Part shown: piece after piece, positions 9,632-20,760 of the stretch
Numbering within the stretch: the stretch's first letter is position 1
Layout of the letters: each line of letters opens with the position of its first letter
Assembly (NCBI GenBank): GCA_023548195.1
Contig: JAJHZJ010000577.1
Coordinates: 1,046,574 to 1,110,573 of the forward strand
DNA length: 64,000 nt
Source of the DNA: Bettongia penicillata ogilbyi
Taxonomy: Eukaryota; Chordata; Mammalia; Diprotodontia; Potoroidae
Direction: 5' to 3'
Notes under the pieces: generated by a model
The model's input: the letters and a program-made list of their open reading frames with translations, nothing else
Told to the model about the DNA's origin: nothing
Databases searched by the model: none
Translations under genes and position numbers: made by a program

Positions 9632-9702
9632 TGCATGTGTGTGTGCGCGTGCGCGTGTGTGCTCTGTGTGTGTGTGTGTGTGTGTGTGCACGCGCGCTAT
9701 AT
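9632..9702 (+). repeat. (GT)n microsatellite with CpG-containing ends
   Basis: Alternating purine-pyrimidine array flanked by 'gtgcgcgtgcgcgtg' and 'gcacgcgcgc'. The CpG steps stand out in a CpG-poor window. Such alternation favours Z-DNA (established property of these sequences). Confidence 0.9.
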
Positions 9703-9789
9703 CACATTGGCAGTTTGGTGAAGCCTGTAGACTATCAAGAATATTGAATATTATTCTCAGAATAACATTTTGCTGCTCACATTCATAAC

Positions 9790-10596
9790 TGGAAGACGTG
9801 CTAAATTTTAACTAGATGGTGGTGAAAATAAAGATGCAGTTTTTCCCACCCAAATTCACAGACTCCCTGAAATATTATCCCCAGATTCAGATATCAGGTT
9901 AAAAATGCACAGTCTGGTGGGTCATTATATATCAGTTTGATGGAAATTCAGCATCCCTTCTTTGGGATTAAGGTTTATGAAGGTCACAGGAGAAACACAG
10001 AGAAATAAAAATCTTGCAGTATGCTGTATCTTTGCATGCATCTGTCCTGTCTTCCTAGCTAATATGGAAGTCATACAAAAGCATGAGCAAAAGTTCATGC
10101 TCTTTCCCCTTCACCAAACTGCTTCTACTTAAAAATATTAAAGGCTAATCTCTCTACAAAGAGTATGAAATTCAGGGTGTTCACTAATTCAAATTGGTTT
10201 CCTTCCCAATCAGTCTACATTTCTGGTCAATTATTAAGCATAAATTTATTAAGAAAATGATGAGTAGAGGGGAAAATAGAGTAAAACAGGATCACTACTA
10301 GGTAACAGAGTCGAAGTGAAGCAGTATAGAATGAGCATTCATTATTACCTCCCATTAAAGCGATTGATTGCTCAAACAAATATACCACTCAGACTTGGTT
10401 CCACTGGCTGATACTTTCTTTCATGAGTGAAGCACTAGAGCACTGGATTTTGGGAAGGCAAAAATGAGAGAATGATAAAGTGAAGAAGGGATATAGGTTA
10501 TAAATTTAAAATTTCATGATCCGAGAGGAAGACTAGAATATACCATAAAGGAAATAAGAAATTCTTCCTTTTAAAGAAACTGAAAAAGAAGTAATC
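9790..10596. other. Intron, no recognised feature
   Basis: AT-rich sequence without a readable repeat or coding signal. It could hold very old repeats I cannot recognise by eye. Confidence 0.5.
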
Positions 10597-11225
10597 TGGA
10601 GGAGCCAAGATGGCAGAGTAGAAGCAGGGACCAGCTAGAGCTCTCCCTCCAAGCTCCTCAAAAAAACTGTAAAAAATGAGTCTAAAGAAATTTTAGAGCA
10701 GCAGAAACCACAAAATGACAGACTGAAGCAAATGACCAGCCCATGACAATCTGGAAAATTGACAGGATGGGGCTATCACACCAAGCTGGAGCAGAGCACA
10801 GTTCAGTGTGGGTCATCTCAGCATGGACAGAGTGGGAATAGGTCTTAGGGGACTGAATCACAGACAGCTGCTGAAGATTCCAGACTTCACAATCCATAAA
10901 CGCTAAAGACAGCTTCGAAGGTCAGTGGGAAGGGCCTCTCATCTGGCTGAGAGGGGAATGTGGTCCAGGCCTAGGCCCAGCACCAGCTCTGGCCCCAGGC
11001 CCACGATAGTTGTAGCCACTGCTGAAGTGGAGGCTGCTTCTGAAGACCTCTACTTAACAAAACTGAAAAGTAAAGTAATCCTCCAATTCTCAAATATATT
11101 GGCCCAGGATGGGAGTCCAGCAGAACTGAGTGAGAAAGAAATGCAGGACCCCTGGTAACAGCAGCAGCTGCTCCTGAGACTATTAGCTCACGGATTAAAG
11201 ATTTGAAAATCACCTACCTGGACTT
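10597..11225 (+). mobile_element. L1 5' terminal segment
   Basis: Begins with 'ggaggagccaagatggcaga' and then 'gagtctaaagaaattttaga' and 'gcagcagaaaccacaaaatg'. This matches the 5' UTR of the copy at 24,388 ('gactctaaacaaattctaga', 'gcagcagaagtcacaaacaa'). It stops after about 620 bp where another L1 5' end begins. No coding part remains. Confidence 0.8.
10606..10614 (+). promoter_or_regulatory. YY1-like CAAGATGGC at L1 5' end
   Basis: Perfect CAAGATGGC within ten bases of the element start, matching the placement of the YY1 site in human L1. Function here is inferred. Confidence 0.5.
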
Positions 11226-11233
11226 CCAGGAGC

Positions 11234-11242
11234 CAAGATGGC
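11234..11242 (+). promoter_or_regulatory. YY1-like CAAGATGGC at L1 5' end
   Basis: Same motif and same distance from the element start as at 10,606. Function inferred from human L1. Confidence 0.5.
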
Positions 11243-11896
11243 AGAGTAAATTGTAAGTGCTCTCTCTCTCTCTCCCCTTGTTGACCTTGAAAAACCCAGA
11301 GAATACCGTTCTAGGAAAAATCCTGGAATTAGTGGGACCAGCTGAAGGGGTAAACAGTCTCTCAGCTTAGGGGGCTAGGGAGATCATCAAAGAGAGTCCC
11401 TTTTGCTGTGGATGAAGGGGATCAGTGCAGGACTGAAGCTGTCCCTGCCAGTCCCATCTCAGCGAACCAGGAGGAGATCCTGAGCCCCAGAAGGGTGGAG
11501 CCTATAAGGGCCAACACCAGGACCACAGATGTGCCTTAGCACAATCAGGGGAATCAGGAAGACACCAGCATAGACAGAGGTACACCAGCTGCTGAGCTTG
11601 CCAGTTCTCTAGCTCAGAGGAGAAGACCTCCTGTGGCCAGACCACCCCTCTCCTACATGTTATGCAGTGGACTTCAGGGTAACCCTGGGACACTCAGAAA
11701 GACTTCACTTGGCCTCTGCCATAGCACACCAACCAGCTCAGTACCAGGTAAGCTTCAGCATTCTAGTATCTAGCTGAAGAACTAGAGAACACAACACATA
11801 AAGCCTCAGGTTCTCAGCACAAGAAATGTAGGACAGAGCCCCCTGTGCCCCAGAAGCAGAGATCCACTTTAAAAGCCAGTAAAAACGGCAATTATC

Positions 11897-12706
11897 ATGA
11901 GCAAGAAGCAAAAACAAAGACCACAGAATCTTACTGTGGGGACAAAGATCAAAATATGAATACAGACAAGGTCAGCATTGAGACTGTAATCACATCTGAA
12001 ACCTTGGAAAGGAATATGAACTTGAGCATTCCTGGAAGAGCTCAAGGAGGATTTTAAAAGCCAAATTAGAGAGGTAGAAGAAAAATTGGTCAATGATTTT
12101 AAAAATATGAAAAAAAAAATTAATGAAGAATTAAAAAGGAAAATTGGGCAAATGGATAAGGAGATACAAAACCTACATGGAACAATTGGACAAATGGAAA
12201 GGGGGGGTGCAAAAGTTAACTGAAGAAAATATTGCATTAAAAATTAGAACAGGACAAATAGAAGTTAATGACTCTATGAGACATCAAGAATCCGTCAAAC
12301 AAAATCTAAGGAATGAAAAAATAGAAGAAAATGTACAATATCTCAGTGGAAAACAACTGACCTGGAAAATAGAACCAGGAGAGAAAATCTAAGAATTATT
12401 GGTCTCCTGGAAAGCCATGATGAATAAAAGGGACTGGACAATATCTTGCAAGAAATCATGAAGGAAAATTGCCCTGAGGTCCTAGATCCAGAGGGCAAAA
12501 TAGTAATCAAAAGAATCCACTGATCACCTCCTGAAAGAGATCCCAAACTGAAAACACCAAGGAATATTGTTGGTAAATTCCAAAACTATCAGGTAAAGGA
12601 GAAATTACTGACAAAAGTCAGAAAGAAACAATTCAGATATCAAGGAATTACAGTCAGGGTCACACAAGACCTTGCAGCTTCTATACTAAAAGATCTGAGG
12701 GATTAG
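11897..12706 (+). pseudogene. L1 ORF1p, full length but frame-broken
   Basis: Decayed ORF1 of LINE-1, about 270 codons. It starts at an ATG at 11,897 (MSKKQKQRPQNLTVG) and ends at a TAG at 12,704. A Lys/Glu-rich coiled-coil region (EEKLVNDFKNMKKKINEEL, then GQMDKEIQNLHGTIGQME) comes first. The RRM-type middle follows (SRRENLRIIG-like sequence near 12,380), then the C-terminal domain (TPRNIVGKFQNYQVKEKLL, ITVRVTQDLAASILKD). A run of G at 12,201 and several stops break the frame. Intact ORF1p is an RNA-binding trimer needed for L1 movement; this copy cannot make it. Best-preserved ORF1 in the window by length. Confidence 0.85.
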
Positions 12707-12742
12707 ATAGGATTCTTATTCCCATCTCCAAAATAACTTTTC

Positions 12743-12797
12743 TCTGTGCACACATGTGCATGTCTGCATGTGTGTGTTTGTGTGTGTGTGTGTATGT
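12743..12797 (+). repeat. TG-rich microsatellite
   Basis: 'cacacatgtgcatgtctgca' followed by a (TG)n run, just after the L1 ORF1 end. Confidence 0.85.
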
Positions 12798-13059
12798 CAG
12801 TGGAGGATGGTTTCCCTATTAGAGGCCTGCAAATGGGCTGATTTTGAAGAAAGAAGGAGGAAATCAGCAATTGGATAAATATCAGTCAGATTACTAATAG
12901 CATGATGTAGTAATGAAACCACATTCCAGAGTATGTTTGAGAGTTCATGTCTGATAAGATGTTTTTGACATTTTCCCTTTCTATGCTGTGTAGAATTCTC
13001 ATGTTGGGACACTGAACATTTACTCCACATCAACCCAGTAAATTCTTAAATATTTCAAG

Positions 13060-13990
13060 CTGTAAATATATATCTCCAATGTTGTAACAGCAAACATCTT
13101 AGCATACCCAGTATGGCAAGCACAGGTTCTTGGACCTGCTTTTCTTAAAGGAAAGCAACTTTTAAGGAGTCAACCATCTTACTTTAATCAAATGCATATA
13201 TTATTCACTTAGTTCAGGGGAAAAATCATCACCTTGAACTTCAAAGAGAATACAAACACAAATTACAAACAGGAAACAGCATAAAGTTCAAAAGATAGGG
13301 CTTCTGTCTGACCATAAGCAATACATACATCAGATCAACAGACAGATCCAACTGTCTGACATACATACACAGTTATCAGGGAGGGAAGCACCAACATCTG
13401 GATTTTCAAAGGAGTAGGGAGTTCCTTAATGGCTACCCAGAGTTGCATCTGGCCAAATTCCAGGAACCTTCTTCCAATGAGTGAGCCCCAAAGCAAAATG
13501 CTAACCTCAGAAGATAGAGAGCCAGAAGGCCTCACAATTCATGTTCTTCAGTGCCTAATTACCAAAAGTCTGAAAGCCTTTAAGCAAACTTTAAGCAAAC
13601 TTCCTTAAGTAAACTTTCCTTAATGGGATCTATGTGAGGCCAACTAATAGGCAGGAAAGATCTTCAACTCCCATTAACATAACAAGTGTCTATTATCTGA
13701 GGTAGAAAAGTATAGCCAGATACTCCAAGCTGAGGGATTTATAAATGAGGTCTGTAGCATATTTTACATAATTCTACTCCCTTGACTGCAGCTCAGAAAG
13801 GCCCCAGGTTGTGTCAAATTCCATGCTGAATTGGGTCATCCCACTATAATTCTTATTCTTTTGAAGGTCAAGGGATATTGAGAAATATAATATTATTCAA
13901 GCACAGTTAATTTAGGATGCTTGGTGAGAAGTAAAAATCTTTTAAAAGTATAAGAATAAGGTAATTCAATATCAAGTAGTGTCTTCATCC
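13060..13990. other. Unassigned block, possibly an LTR-like repeat
   Basis: Moderate-GC block with non-random texture ('ccaacatctggattttcaaa', 'ttccaatgagtgagccccaa', 'aattcatgttcttcagtgcc'). It looks like a solitary repeat rather than unique intron, but I see no clear TG...CA ends, target-site duplication or coding part. 12,800-13,060 has nothing recognisable. Confidence 0.25.
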
Positions 13991-14139
13991 TCAGCCTTAT
14001 TATCTATGTCCTTATAGTGTTGTTATGAATGTATTTTGTCTGACTTTTTATTAATTGCAATGATCTTATTTGAATATGTACTGGTCAAGAATAGTATATT
14101 TCACAGGAAAATAAAAATCTTAGAAACTGATAATCTCAT

Positions 14140-14335
14140 AGCACTTGTAGGTTTGCAAAGTATTTATTTTCTATAAACTTGATTCTCATTTCATTCTTGT
14201 ACTAACACTGTGAGGTAGGTGTGAACAAACTGAATCTGAGATTGGTTAAATTAATGTTACAGGATGATGCAGGAAATGAAACTACGAGGCTGGATTTGAA
14301 CTTGTCTTCCTTATTTTAAACCCAGCTCACTGCAC
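14140..14335 (+). mobile_element. MIR-like CORE-SINE
   Basis: 'aggtttgcaaagtatttatt', 'actaacactgtgaggtaggt', 'gctggatttgaacttgtctt' and 'aaacccagctcactgcac' follow the MIR order with the core region decayed. Confidence 0.65.
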
Positions 14336-14499
14336 ATATCGTTCATCATAAACTTTTCCAGGAATATACCAAATCATGCAATCCTGCATGAGCAGCACCT
14401 GTAGGAAGATAAAGAAGGGTACAAAAGTACCTAAGAAGTTCTTTCTTCCTTTGTTCATTATCCTCAATTAATCCTTAACATAGTTTATTTATAAAGAGT

Positions 14500-14770
14500 T
14501 TTTTGTATGTGGCTTTGCCCATTAGATAGTGAGCTCCTTGAGAATAAGGGTTGTCTTTGGCCTCTCTTTGCATCCCCAATGCTTAGAATAATGAATGCAT
14601 AGTAGATTCTTAATAAATTTTATTGACTGACTAACTATTGATTAATTCAACTAGACTAGAAGTTTCTTGCAGGCAGGGACAATGTCTTTTTTATCTTTGT
14701 GTTCTCCCATACCTAACATAGTACATTTCATGCAGTAGGTATTAATAACTGTTTGCTGAATGAAAAACAC
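14500..14770 (+). mobile_element. Two tandem L2-type LINE 3' ends
   Basis: 14,510-14,640 ('agtgagctccttgagaataa', 'tttgcatccccaatgcttag', 'taataaattttattgactga') and 14,650-14,765 ('agaagtttcttgcaggcagg', 'taacatagtacatttcatgc', 'ctgtttgctgaatga'). Both lie in the same direction, end to end. Confidence 0.75.
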
Positions 14771-14804
14771 TCAAATTATTTAGTATAAACATTATTCTTT
14801 TGAA

Positions 14805-15005
14805 TAGTTGGAATAAGTGTTTATTAAGCACCCACTATGTACCAGGCACTGTGCTAAGCATTTTACAAAATTTATCTCATTTGTTCCTCCCAGCAACCTT
14901 GAGAGGTCAATGCTATTATTATCCCATTTTACAGCTGAGGAAACTGAGGCAAATGTAGATTTCAGTGACTTGCCTGGGATCACAGAGATAGTAAGGGAGG
15001 ACGGT
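14805..15005 (+). mobile_element. MIR/THER1-type CORE-SINE, well preserved
   Basis: 'gtttattaagcacccactat', 'gtaccaggcactgtgctaag', 'cccattttacagctgaggaa', 'actgaggcaaatgtagattt' and 'gacttgcctgggatcacaga' in order. Chance ORFs on both strands here are by-products of the repeat. Confidence 0.85.
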
Positions 15006-15279
15006 TTTGAAATTAGGTTTGAAATAAATTTGAATTTAGAAATTTTGAAATTATTCCAAACACAGTATTCTATCCCATTCATTGCCTTCTTTTAATATGA
15101 TCATAAATCCTCACACTATCTAAATATATTCAACATATTTTTATTTTACTGCTAAGGAAATTCTCTTAGAGAAAATTTTAGCTAAATTTATGGAATACTT
15201 TGAGATTTACAAAGCCCTTTGCTGCAATTTGTTTTTTTCAAATTTTGGAGACTATAAAGATGGGGGGAAAATTCACTGC

Positions 15280-17930
15280 TCCATTTCAGCCCACCTTTGT
15301 AACCAGTGAATATCAAATACTGGTGAACAGTAATTAAAGGAAGCCAAGAACCAAGATTTCCCAAAATGCCGTTCTAGGTGACTAAGCGCAAGAGTATATT
15401 TTAAAGAAGAAGGAGGCATAGGGGAGATGAGCATTCAACAGCAGGACTAAGGAATCGTTTGTTGTCACTGGCCTGAGAGCACTGGTATTCCTTTTTTCCA
15501 CTTACTTTCGAAGCCACTCCCTACTTTAATCCATGCCACAGATTATACACACTTCTGGTTGTGAGGGAACCCATTTTATTAAAAGCTGTCTTAGATCACT
15601 TCTCCCTAAAAATAGCAAGGTTGCCAGAGAGTCAACATAGTACCCCCTTTATAATAAAGTAATGACCATGAAACCCAACAGCCACCGATGCTATTAATCA
15701 TTTTCCAAAACCAAAACAGAATGTTAAGAATAAGATAAGGGCTGGAAATGGAAATTGGAAACTAGAGAATATTTTCTATGAAAGACAAGTGTGTATGTTA
15801 AGGCCAATTTAAAAAGTTATTTGTAACAAACTAATTCATATTCTATTTTCCTTCTTATAATGATGGTGCATACATACTGAACAGCAAAATTAGTGTTTCT
15901 ACATTTTTATGTTTTTAATTTTTGTCCAAATAAATGGAAAAGAGAATCTCATTAGATTTTCAGGATCTTTGTCACCAATTTGCAGTGTCCTGAGATCAAT
16001 CCTGATGGTTAGGCAATGCTTCGATTGGCCATCATTCTTGTCACATGACCTACTCAATGAATTTTCACATGACAGACAGCATTAATTACTTAATTATTTC
16101 AGGACCTCAAAGATTCACAGTTCCATTAGTCTAGGCACTCATTTCATCCCTGTAAGTCAGAACACTTTTCCATCTTTATAAAGGATAGCTCTTTTATGCG
16201 TGACTAGAAAACCAGAATTATGGTCAGTGCTGACAATCCCACACATTTATTTTTTGTTTGCTTTTTTGGTTTGCTTTCTTATATCAAATGACATCCTTAA
16301 AATCCAAAAACCTATGAAGATTTACATACAAGGTATCTAAGATCACTAGACTGGGAATGAACAGTGATAAAACAAGATAAATGGAAAGTGAATACTGTCT
16401 ATGGTGACATAGAAGTTCTGGGCTCAGAAAAGGCAGGGGGATATGTCTAATTTATTGTGGGAAAAATAACAATACAAAGAGAACAGGTGTTCAAAAGCAC
16501 CTAGATTAGTTTCAGGTGGACCTCAGCCATGTTAATTTAATACGAGCCATTCATCACTATGATGAGACGTTGACTCTATGGTTCTGTCCACAGCTGCTCT
16601 ACACTTAATATTTATATGACCCCCTGACTTTCCCAGACTACTAAAAACTCAGGTTCAGAGAGAAATCAGATCAGAAGTATCTAAAAGCTGTCACAGAACC
16701 CTCCTGCTCCCCATCTCCATACAAGTATATCAGAGAGCTAACAAATTACACACAGTACTGTAACTGCTTATAGCATATCAATGACCACTTTAATTTTCAG
16801 TAGCATAAAAACTTACAATCACCGATGTTCTTGATCACTAACCAAAGCCAAATGATAATCTATCAGAATGTTGGTTCACCAATAAAAAGTACCAAGAATA
16901 ATAAAAAAAATACTTCTTGTTACAAGACCAACAAAAGATAGTATGTTATCTCTCTAAGAGAACACATGACAAATTAATAATTCCACACGTCAGGGTAACA
17001 GATATAATAGCAGTAAAATAGTGCACTAATAATACACTATATAGAAAGGTACACGTTTTAATCTCAAATATAAAGCCAATAATTTTCTAAATTGTCAGGG
17101 CTATCAAAGGTTCAAGTAATGGTCATAAATGTAGACTTCTTCTAGAAAAGAAGAATCTGGTGTGCTTCTTTGTTTATACAGATAATTGCTTTTCTTCTCT
17201 ACATAAATGAAGCTTTTCCTTCTCATTTCATTGAAAACATCAATAAAAGGGTCAAATCCTTTCACTATCTCAACTGTGGAGCTATTTTCTCAAATAAAAT
17301 GTCATTTTAAATTTTAAAAATGACTGCTAAGAAAACCTCACTTCTTTTAAGTGTTATGAAGGAATCCTATAGAAGATTTTTTTATACAAGCAAGAGCACT
17401 TCATAAAAACCAAAAACACTGAATCCCCTTTATAGTGAAAGTAACGCATGTAGTTAAATTCTATAGGAACTAAAAATCAAATTTCAAGTTCATGATAATC
17501 TTCAAATCCATGCTTCCTCCTTTCCTCTTCCTCTCCTTTTCCCCACTCCCTTTAGCCCCAGTCCCCTGACACACAAAGCTGCAGTATATCACTAATTGCA
17601 TCTAAAAAAAATGAATTCAGTTCATTTGGGCTAATATATTGCTTCAAGTTGCTTACCATTCTGGCCCTTCCTGCTATCATTACTTCAATCATAAAAGGTC
17701 AGAACAGACACATCAGCTAAGATTAAAATATTGCTGGACAAAGCAATGATTTATTTGAAAATGTGCTCCACAAATAATTTTGTCTAGCAAAATCACAACA
17801 AATTAGCTGACAGTGGGACTTAACACTTTCATGTATGTATGCACATCTTTGTACATGTGTGCTACATTATCTAAGTGGTATCTATAAGGGTTCATTAGGA
17901 CATTAGCTTTTTTTTTAATACATATCTAAT
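15280..17930. other. Repeat-poor intron stretch
   Basis: About 2.6 kb in which I recognise no L1, SINE, L2 or microsatellite and no coding exon. It is the longest such run in the window. It could be unique intron or contain repeats too old to see by eye. Confidence 0.45.
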
Positions 17931-17934
17931 ATGT

Positions 17935-18195
17935 GAGAAACAGCATCAGTCAATCAACTGGCATTTATAAAGCATTTATTATGTAGCAGACACTGCATGT
18001 GCTAAGTGCTAGGGATAGACAGTAAGGTAAGTTAGAGTCCCTTCTCTCAAGTACTTCACAGTCTTTAATGTGGCATGGAGGACAGTGAGCTGGCCTTGGA
18101 GGCAACAAGACCTGAGTTTAAGTTCTGGCTATGTCATCCTGGAGAGATCACTTAATTCTTAGAGCTCTAAGCAACTCATTTCTTATTCTATAGTT
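17935..18195 (+). mobile_element. Two adjacent SINE fragments
   Basis: 17,950-18,060 ('ataaagcatttattatgtag', 'gtgctaagtgctagggatag') is a MIR-like or L2-like terminal piece. 18,065-18,190 ('ggaggacagtgagctggcct', 'gacctgagtttaagttctgg') is a tRNA-type SINE body. Both are plus strand. Confidence 0.7.
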
Positions 18196-18544
18196 ATTTT
18201 TTTTTAAAACAGTGACAACCTGCACTGGGTGAAGGGAGTTTGTTCATACAAGATTTCCCTATACCAATAAAATTAAAAATCTAGTCCTTATCTCTCTCCC
18301 TCTCTAATACATTTCAAATAGCAGCACAGTTTTGGGAAAGGTAGGTTAAGGCATTTTGATAATCACAATTTTCTTGCCTCATAGACTTTAAGATGCCTGA
18401 GGCCTAAGAACCAGGAATCAGTATCTTCATCATTAGTTAAAATTTAGTGAGAAACTGGAAGAAATTAAAAGTCAAAGGCATAGTTGATTTCTATATAAAG
18501 ATATCATTTGGAATAATGGAGGCAGTTATTAATTTATCAAGAAA

Positions 18545-18710
18545 AGAAAGAGAGCTAGGTAGCAGAGTGAACAGAGCATTTGGCCCCAGTCAGGAGAACC
18601 TGAGTTCAAATCTGGTCTCAGACACTTAATATTTATTAGCTGTGTGACCTGGACAAGTCACTTAGCCCCAATTGTCTCATCAAAAACACCTCCCCTCCCA
18701 AAACACCTTC
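18545..18710 (+). mobile_element. Marsupial tRNA-type SINE
   Basis: 'gagctaggtagcagagtgaa', 'ccagtcaggagaacctgagt', 'tcaaatctggtctcagacac', 'tattagctgtgtgacctgga' and 'caagtcacttagccccaatt' in order. This is a classic marsupial SINE 5' half and body, with an A-rich end. Confidence 0.92.
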
Positions 18711-18751
18711 TGTACTATAGTAATATAGTAAGCTATACCAGTTGATCTAAA

Positions 18752-18780
18752 CTTAAAAAACAAAAAACAAAAAACAAACT
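18752..18780 (+). repeat. (A6C)n short tandem repeat
   Basis: Repeated aaaaaac units. From 18,780 to about 19,310 no feature is recognised. Confidence 0.7.
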
Positions 18781-19309
18781 CTACGTCCCTGATTAAAGAC
18801 CATGTTTGGATATAATGGTGAGCAAGGGGATAGCTCAGGAAAGTAGAGAAAGCAATGAAAGGAACTGCAGATACTTAAGCAATTAGTCATTTAAAAAAAA
18901 CATTTTCACTGTTTACCAGAGGATGGAAAATATGTCTTTTTTTGGCAGGTTGGGTAGCCTAGAAAATCTTCTGTCACCTGACTTTCATAAATTTATTCAA
19001 AAGAAAATTTAAAACACCCTAGTACCAAAATAAGGCTGTTAATCTTTATTAGTTTTTTAAGTCACCCTAGAGGAATCCTTTCCATTTTTCCTTTTGCTCC
19101 TTTAAAGGGAGTTCAAACTTTCTATGACAAGCACAATATCATCATAGTAATAGACATTGTGTTGAAGCTAAGCAGGTCAGATAGCACAGTCTTCTGATGC
19201 AACATGTGATTGTCAGGAGTTAGGCTAATTATTCAGGAGGAATATTTAGAGTTCTCTACATGATTATTCATGCACTTCTGAGAAATCTTCCCAGAGTATA
19301 GAAGCCATC

Positions 19310-20155
19310 TACTTAACTGAAGCTTTTGAAAGGACATTTAATTCATCTTATATGAACAAATATTCATTGAATATCCACTCTCTACAAGGCATTATGCTGT
19401 GTGCATGGACAGGATACAAGAACGACTGAGATCCTGGTCCCCAGTCCACAGATATTTACTATCAGAGAAGACAAATTGCATAAATATACACCTAAGTATA
19501 ATACGAGACAATATAAATTCAAGAAGATATATGTGTGTGTGTGTATGTATATACACACATATGCAGGTATATAAATTAGATAGATAGATGGATAGATAGA
19601 TGGATGGATGGATGGACGGACAGACAGATAGGTAGATAGATAGAGAGAGATGGATAGATAGATGGACAGATAGATAGACATGAATAAAGTGTTGTGATAT
19701 TTGAACTTGTTGAAGAATAGGTAGGATATCAACAGGCAAAGATGGGGAAAGGAAGACAAGTGTTCCAGTCATAGAGAACAGTAAATAAAATAATACAAAG
19801 GTAGGAAGGTACAAGGTTGGTTTAGAAAATATGAAGTCTGACTGAATGGGAACATAGAGATCCATGAGTTCTATTTGTGGTCATATATTTAGAGCAAGCA
19901 TTCCTGTTTTTGAAAATATTTTGTAACTATTTCAATATAATTACCTTCTTTTGTACTCCTACAGATTTTATTTCATACATTTAAAAAGATTATTCTGGGA
20001 AAGGGTAAATAAGGATTTACCATGTCTGCCAAATGAGTACATGATCAAAAGTGGGTACTCTGGAGTAAACCACGATGGTTTTCAGGTAGAGAGTGACATC
20101 ATCAGGATTACTCATTACATTTTAAAATGTTTTATTGATTCATTCAACAAATATT
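19310..20155 (+). mobile_element. Old LINE-like repeat split by a microsatellite
   Basis: 19,320-19,500 ('attgaatatccactctctac', 'cattatgctgtgtgcatgga') and 19,690-20,155 ('aggtaggatatcaacaggca', 'tggttttcaggtagagagtg', 'acatcatcag') resemble the same old repeat as 51,915-53,060. Assignment to CR1/L3 is tentative. Confidence 0.45.
19528..19682 (+). repeat. (TG)n then (GATA/GATG/GACA)n tetranucleotide array
   Basis: A TATGTG segment is followed from 19,576 by about 100 bp of GATA, GATG, GACG and GACA units. The mixture of variant units and the clean tetranucleotide phase indicate repeated slippage with point changes. Confidence 0.92.
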
Positions 20156-20289
20156 AATCACCTATAATGCACAAATTCCTTATTAATAAACAGTTGCAGT
20201 TACAATATCTACAATTTAGGGAAACAACATCAAGGAAGAAATCCAATCTGTCAACAGCTGTACAAAAAATATTCAAAATGGCCAACAAT

Positions 20290-20760
20290 TAGATAAACTG
20301 AAGTTAAAGTACCTCTGAGTTTTATCCAACACCCAGTCGACTGAGAAAGAAGACAAAAAAAGTACATTATCAATTTGTGATGAGGTTTTGAGAAAATAAG
20401 CATATTCATGTGCTATTAATAGAACTATTAATTTCACCAGACATTTCAGAAACTAATTTAATATAATACCAGAAACTCACTAAACTCTGCATACCTTTTG
20501 ACCTAACACTATCACTACAAGCCTATATGCTAAGAGATCAGAGGAAAAGGACACATGCGGAAATGTAAAAAGATAAAAATATAGACAAGGATGATATAGA
20601 TAGGATAGGTATAGATATAGATGACAGATATAGGCGTCTGCTCTTTTTGTTATAGCAAAAACCTGGAACCTAAGTGGTACCAAAGAATTAGGTAATGGCT
20701 AAATAAATTACCATATATGACTATATTAGAACTTTTTTTTATTTCACAAGAAATGACTAA
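20290..20760 (+). mobile_element. L1 3' fragment (ORF2 C-terminal region)
   Basis: 'aaactctgcataccttttga', 'ctcactaaactctgcatacc', 'atgctaagagatcagaggaa' and 'tggctaaataaattaccata' match the ORF2 C-terminal nucleotide pattern also seen at 37,330-37,520. A GATA-type microsatellite (20,575-20,635) interrupts it. Confidence 0.65.
20575..20635 (+). repeat. GATA/ATAG-rich short repeat
   Basis: Units of 'gatata', 'ataggt' and 'gatagg' in a short imperfect array inside the L1 fragment. Confidence 0.75.

Larger units (their letters stand above)
11226..12710 (+). mobile_element. L1 5' UTR plus ORF1, truncated after ORF1
   Basis: A second L1 5' terminus ('caggagccaagatggcagag') starts directly after the first segment, with about 670 bp of 5' UTR and then a complete-length but decayed ORF1. 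The element stops just after the ORF1 stop codon. The spacer and ORF2 found in the 20,785 copy are missing. Confidence 0.85.

Noticed and set aside
14792..15095. Open frames of about 95 residues on both strands
   Set aside because: They translate a well-preserved MIR/THER1-type SINE. Open frames in both directions over a SINE are common and not evidence of a gene.
19382..19865. Overlapping open frames rich in Ile, Tyr, Ser and His
   Set aside because: Translation of the GATA/GATG tetranucleotide array.
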